From: Chloranthus sessilifolius
Taxonomy: Eukaryota > Streptophyta > Magnoliopsida > Chloranthales > Chloranthaceae
Direction of reading: 5' to 3'
DNA length: 64,000 nucleotides
Assembly (NCBI GenBank): GCA_021018995.1
Contig: CM037597.1
Span: 6,833,299 to 6,897,298, forward strand
Shown here: one piece after another, positions 59,000 to 64,000 of the stretch
How the letters are laid out: each line of letters starts with the position of its first letter
Position numbering within the stretch: the first letter of the stretch is position 1
Notes under the pieces: generated by a model
The model's input: only the letters and a program-made list of their open reading frames with translations
The model's database searches: none
Told to the model about the DNA's origin: nothing
Position numbers and translations under genes: made by a program

Positions 59000-59096
59000 A
59001 AAGGCTCTAGGTTCAGAGTCTTAGGACTAGGGGTTAGATTATTTCTAACAATTATTACTGATCAATTGTTGTTGTTGTTAACAATGACAGATCAGC

Positions 59097-60378
59097 ATGC
59101 CTCCACGGTTTAGAGGCAGAGGCCGAGGTATAGAGGGACCTCGTACAGCTCGCATTGATGGGATAGATGAGGGCGTAGGCACCTCTTATGGCAGAGGGCG
59201 AGTTGCTTCGCCTAATCTGAGATCCCTTGGGAGCTCCTAGACAGGATAGAGGGAATGTAGACGAGGTGTTGGCAGCCTTGGCTACTAATATGGCACAGAT
59301 CGACCATTGATAGGCAGACAGAGATCTTTGGCGACTAGACATCAGCCAGGAGGATTCGCAGAGTTTAGGAGGATGAGACCTCCTACATTCTCAGGGCAGA
59401 CGGATCCTATGGAAGCCGAGGCATGGCTGGATGAGATGGAGAAAATATTTGAAGTGTTGCAGTGTACTGAGGTTGAGAAAGTACGATGGGCATCTTTCAA
59501 ACTTCTGGGCGAGGCTAGCCCATGGTGGAAATCTGTTTCTAGGATGAGAGAACAGGACTACCCCAATACTCCATGGACTTGGGCAGAGTTCGTGGAGACA
59601 TTCAACGATCAGTATTTTCCGAAGATCGTACGTAATCAGTGGGAGGTCCAGTTCATCGAGTTGAAACAGAATGAGATGTCGGTGCGTGAGTATGGCGCAG
59701 AATTTGATAGACTTTCCCGATTTGCACCCCTACATGTGGCCACTGAGCTGATGAGAGCTCAGAAATTTCAGAGAGGGTTGAGGCCGAACATTCAGGAGAG
59801 GGTGTCGATGTGGGAAATGGAGACGTATGCTGGCGTTATGTCCAAGGCCCTCATTGCAGAGGAAGACATTCAAAAGCAGCACTTGAGGCGAGAGCAGGGT
59901 AATAGAAATAGGTTTGGCCAGGGACAGCAGAGTGCTTCAGAGCAGGTGAACAAAAAGCCGAGGTTCTCTAAACCTCCTCCCTACCCTAGTCAGCCAGCAT
60001 ATTCTAGACCGGCTGTTGCATCAGGACCAGTGACGTCCTCCTATCAGAGACCGCCGAGTTCATCACCGTGACCTTTTTCGAGAGCCGGGAGCACTCGCAA
60101 GTGGAGCTTCAGGCTCGTGGTTCGACGAAAGGATCAGCTGCTACTCCTGTTTCTACCACAGTGTGTGCAAGATGTGGGAAACCACATAAGACAGAGGATT
60201 GCAGACGGAACACTGGGGGATGCTTCAGGTGTGGACAGGTTGGTCACATGATCAAGGATTGTCCTGTTGTTGAGAGAGGACGAACTCGCAGTCTACTCTA
60301 AGTCGAGCCCTACAGTTCAAGGTCGGGCTTATGCGGTGACTGCACAGGATGCCCAAACGTCGAATGACGTCATTCAAG
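59097..60378 (+). pseudogene. gag: gag, unit 3 (nearly intact)
   Basis: Starts MPPRFRGRGRGIEG at 59097. It breaks near 59210-59240 and 59298-59340, then is open from 59307 to 60071 through the whole Gag body and the Pro/Gln-rich linker. After a frameshift near 60066, both zinc knuckles follow (CARCGKPHKTEDC and CFRCGQVGHMIKDC), and another break near 60290 precedes the conserved end that joins the intron at 60378. Gag is the structural protein that binds RNA and forms particles. Confidence 0.88.
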
Positions 60379-60506
60379 GTATCATTAAAGTTGAGATGTC
60401 ATTTATGCATTGATTCAATTATTATTGTTTAAATTTGAATTCAAGCCAATTATGTTGAACCACATAGAAATCATTGCATATAATTAACAAAACTTTTTAA
60501 CTAAAG
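60379..60506 (+). other. Intron between gag and protease, unit 3
   Basis: 128 bp, about 75% A+T, from CAAG|GTATCA to CTAAAG|GTACCC. It carries stops in the gag frame; removal fuses gag to the protease exon in frame. AAGGTA is repeated at both junctions. Confidence 0.72.
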
Positions 60507-63500
60507 GTACCCTTATGATGAGTAGTCGAGATGACATGGATAAAATTGAAGCATGAGTACTTATAGACCCTGGGTCTACACACTCGTTTATTACTCCTTC
60601 CTTCTCAGAGAAGTTGGGTATTACTCCTGAACCTCTTGCTTTTATTCTGGATGTCAAGATTCCTACGGGGAGTTCAGTGTGTCGTCAAGATGTCACTACC
60701 ATCGTGATGATTGATGAGCACGAGACATCGACCGACATGATTACGTTGAGCATGGAAGGGTTCGACGTTATTCTCGGAATGGATTGGTTGGCAGCTTATC
60801 ACGCGAGTGTAGACTGTCTGCGGAAGATAGTGACCTTCCGACCGCCAAAGCGAAAATCCTTCCGATTTTGTGGAGTCAAATCCAAGGTTGCGCCGTTGGT
60901 TTCAGCCATTAAAGCCGAGCGTATGATGAGGAATGGTTGCAGTGGGTATCTAGCCTATTTGCAAGATTCTACCGAAAAGAAGAACGACTTGCCTCTTATC
61001 AAGGTGGTCTGCGATTATCCTGATGTCTTTCCAGAGGACTTGCCTGGATTACCACCTGACCGAGAGATTGAATTCGCGATTGAGCTAGCGCCGGGTACAG
61101 AACCGTTATCTAAAGCTCCATATCGGATGGCGCCTGCTAAGTTGAAGGAACTCAAGGAACAGCTTCAGGAGCTCTTAGACAAAGGCTTTATACGACCGAG
61201 TGTTTCTCCTTGGGGTGCACCGGTTCTATTTGTGAAAAAGAAGGATGGATCGATGCGTCTGTGTATCGATTATAGGCAGCTCAACAAAATGACAATTAAG
61301 AATCGTTATCCTCTTCCAAGGATAGATGATTTGTTTGACCAATTGCAAGGTGCAAGATTCTTTTCGAAGATTGATCTGAGGTCGGGCTATCACCAGCTCA
61401 AGATCAAGGCAGAAGATATATCCAAGACTGCGTTTCAGACGCGTTATGGCCACTATGAGTTTCTAGTGATGCCATTTGGATTGACGAATGCGCCTGCATC
61501 TTTCATGGACCTGATGAACAGGGTGTTCAAACCACATCTTGATAAATTTGTGGTAGTTTTCGTAGATGATATCCTCATCTATTCGAAAACCAGAGAGGAG
61601 CATGTGCAGCATCTGAAGATAGCTCTTCAAACACTCAGGGACCATCAGTTGTATGCCAAACTCAGTAAGTGTGAGTTTTGGCTTGAGCAGGTCAGTTTCT
61701 TGGGACACGTAGTCTCTGAAGCAGGTATCTCAGTGGATCCTACAAAGATAGATTCTGTGGTGACGTGGGAACAACCTACGACATTTACAGAGGTCCGAAG
61801 CTTCCTTGGTTTGGCAGGGTACTATCGGCGATTTGTCGAGGGTTTCTCGAAGATATCGGGTCCACTTACACAGCTCACAAGAAAGAATGCTAAGTTCGAC
61901 TGGACAGATCAGTGTGAGCAGAGCTTTCAGGAGTTAAAGCGTCGCTTGACTACAGCACCAGTGCTTGCGATACCTTCTGGCAGTGGAGGTTTCGCAGTAT
62001 ATAGTGATGCTTCCTATGGCGGATTAGGCTGTGTGCTTAATCAACACGAGAGAGTCATTGCTTATGGTTCTAGGCAGTTGAAGGACCATGAAAGAAACTA
62101 TCCGACGCATGACTTAGAGCTAGCAGTAGTTATATTCGCCTTGAAGATCTGGCGACATTACCTCTACGGTGAAGTTTTTGATATATTCACCGATCACAAG
62201 AGTCTCAAGTACCTCTTCACTCAAAAGGACTTGAATATGCGGCAGCGACGATGGATGGAGTTCTTGAAGGACTACGATTGCTCGATTCAGTACCATCCGG
62301 GAAAGGCAAATGTCGTTGCAGATGCTCTTAGTAGGAGGTCTTCAGCACAGTTGTCACATCTTGTTAGCCGGATTCAGAGATGGAAGCTTTTGGAGGATAT
62401 GGCTTTGGGCAGCTCACGGTTTGATGTAAAAGGCTCGGGAGCATAGATGGCTACACTTGTGTTACGTCCTACGCTCTTCGAGAACATTCGCAAGCTTCAG
62501 ATGACCGATGATGAGCTCATGGCAATCAGACGAGATGTCGAGAATGGCAGTAAGAAAGATTTCTCTATACGAGCAGATGGAACCTTATTATTTCACGACC
62601 GTGTATGCGTACCGTCGAATACCGAGCTTCGGGATACCATTCTAGAAGAGGCTCACAAATCCATGTATGCCATACATCCTGGTAGCACCAAGATGTATCA
62701 GGACTTAAGGAAGAGCTTCTGGTGGCGAGGATTGAAGCGCGACGTCATGAGTACGACGCGTTGTTTGGTTTGTCAACAGGTTAAGGTTGATCATCAGAAT
62801 CCTGCAGGTCTATTGCAGCCTTTACCTATACCTGAGTGGAAATGGGAAGCCATTTCAATGGATTTTATACTTGGGTTGCCGAAGACACTGAGGAAGAACA
62901 ATGCCATCTGGGTCATTGTAGATCGGTTAACCAAGTCTGCTCATTTCTTGCCATATAATACCACCTATACAGCCAGTAGACTTGCAGAGTTATACTTAAA
63001 GGAGATTGTTAGACTGCATGGGATACCGGCTAGTATTGTGTCTGATCGAGACCCGTTGTTTACTTCACATTTTTGGCAAAGATTTCAGGAAGGCATGGGT
63101 TCTCGTCTTGATTTTAGTTCGGCGTTTCACCCACAGACGGATGGCCAGACCGAGCACGTGAACCAGATCATTGAGGACATGTTGAGAGCATGTATGTTGG
63201 ATTTTCACGGGTCATGGGACCAACACTTGCCTCTGATTGAGTTCGCCTACAACAATAGCTTTCAGGCTAGTATTGGTATGGCTCCATTCGAGGCGTTATA
63301 TGGACGACGGTGCCGATCACCGTTGAACTGGGAAGAAGTGGGTGAGAAGCTCATTATTGGACCTGAGATAGTTGAGCGCACTACCGAGACAGTTCGATTG
63401 ATACGCGTGCGTCTACGACTAGCTCAGAGTCGTCAGAAGAGCTACGCCGATCTCAAACGGAGACACGTGGACTTTCAGGTAGAATTATCATGTCAACGAG

Positions 63501-63980
63501 TATATTATTTTCTTGGTACAATTCCATGTGAAATTTGCAATAATACTCGATTCTTCTCAGGTCGGCGAGAATGTTTTCGTTCGGATTTCGCCTACCAAGG
63601 GCGTTATGCGGTTCGGGAAACGAGGGAAACTGAGTCCTCGGTACGTTGGGCCTTTTGAGATACTAGGCCGAGTCGGAGAGGTTGCATATCGAGTGGCGTT
63701 ACCGCCGCAATTATCTAGCATGCACGATGTCTTTCATGTGTCGATGCTGCGACGATACATCCGTGACCCGACTCATGTACTTGATTACCAACCCATCGAA
63801 CTTCAGGATGGTTTGAAGGTGATCGAGGACCCGATTCGTATTTTGGATCGCAAGGAGCAGATCCTACGCACTAAAAGCATTCCTTTGGTTCTCGTGCAAT
63901 GGCGGAATCATACACCAGAGGAAGCCACTTGGGAGCGTGAAGCTGAGATCCGAGACCAATTTCCAAGCCTCTTTGTTTAA
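60507..63980 (+). CDS. pol: pol polyprotein, unit 3: protease, RT, RNase H, integrase, chromodomain
   Basis: The most complete pol in the window. Protease begins DPGSTHSF (about 60569) just after an in-frame TGA at 60554. RT (about 61190-61700) has [16 protein letters not shown] and FVDD at 61559-61570. RNase H (about 61990-62330) has [27 protein letters not shown] and [14 protein letters not shown] at 62444-62446 interrupts the frame before integrase. The integrase zinc region has [14 protein letters not shown], and its core has the DDE residues (in [19 protein letters not shown] and [18 protein letters not shown]). An intron at 63479-63560 is followed by [15 protein letters not shown] and the chromodomain-like tail [20 protein letters not shown] chromodomain would steer integration toward marked chromatin. 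Apart from the two stops the frame is continuous. Confidence 0.9.
63479..63560 (+). other. Intron inside integrase, unit 3
   Basis: 82 bp from TTTCAG|GTAGAA to TTCTCAG|GTCGGC, phase 0, with the direct repeat TCAGGT at both ends. Absent from the minus-strand relative. Confidence 0.73.
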
Positions 63981-64000
63981 ATTTTTGAGATTTTATGTGT
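63981..64000 (+). other. Start of the post-pol spacer, unit 3, cut by window end
   Basis: Identical to the first bases after pol in units 1 and 2; the additional ORF of this unit should lie beyond the window. Confidence 0.7.

Larger units (their letters stand above)
36718..64000 (+). mobile_element. Tandem Ty3/Gypsy chromovirus: three internal regions sharing LTRs
   Basis: LTRs lie at 36718-38932, 46599-48793 and 56761-58986, each followed by a full internal region, giving LTR-int-LTR-int-LTR-int. Periods are 9881 and 10162 bp. The third internal region continues beyond the window. This layout is expected from unequal recombination between LTRs, not from three separate insertions. Frames degrade in order: unit 1 most, unit 2 less, unit 3 nearly intact. 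Confidence 0.92.

Overview
This window is repeat-dominated DNA from the nuclear genome of a flowering plant. The evidence is Ty3/Gypsy LTR retrotransposons with a tRNA-iMet primer site and a Tekay/Del-like chromodomain integrase, a plant-type F-box/LRR/FBD gene, MITEs, and plant-style short introns. I cannot name the species. No rRNA, tRNA, CRISPR or bacterial features were seen.

Layout. (1) 1-3249 and 15493-28538: a tandem array of about 1.8 kb units. Each unit holds, on the minus strand, the terminal FBD exon of an F-box gene, plus a roughly 410 bp hAT-like MITE with an 8 bp target duplication and a (GC)n(GA)n microsatellite. The array runs straight into (2) 28151-29829 (minus), the F-box/LRR/FBD gene whose last exon is the rightmost array copy; as read here it has a frameshift and a stop, and its 5' end is duplicated in tandem. 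(3) 3250-15492: a 12.2 kb minus-strand Ty3/Gypsy element that splits the array without a target duplication. (4) 30165-32508: AT-rich intergenic DNA with a long-TIR MITE between two (TA)n arrays, several minisatellites and a (GA)n tract. (5) 32509-35711: a decayed second Gypsy lineage whose integrase segment is inverted relative to its protease-RT-RNase H segment. (6) 35712-36717: a half LTR of the first family, minus strand, cut by (7) 36718-64000: a plus-strand tandem retrotransposon, LTR-internal-LTR-internal-LTR-internal, running off the window.

How the main family works. Its LTRs are about 2.2 kb (TGTAAT...GTCACA). Inside are a gag with two zinc knuckles, a GT-AG intron between gag and protease, then protease, RT, RNase H, integrase and chromodomain. 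A third, sense-strand ORF with its own leader lies between pol and the polypurine tract. The plus-strand lineage carries a second 78-82 bp intron inside integrase that the minus-strand element lacks. A short acidic reading frame inside the LTR differs between the two lineages mostly at synonymous sites.

Caution. Differences between near-identical copies concentrate at CAG/CTG (and some CG) motifs on both strands. That looks like long-read consensus error at methylated CHG sites, so many frameshifts and some stops may not be real.
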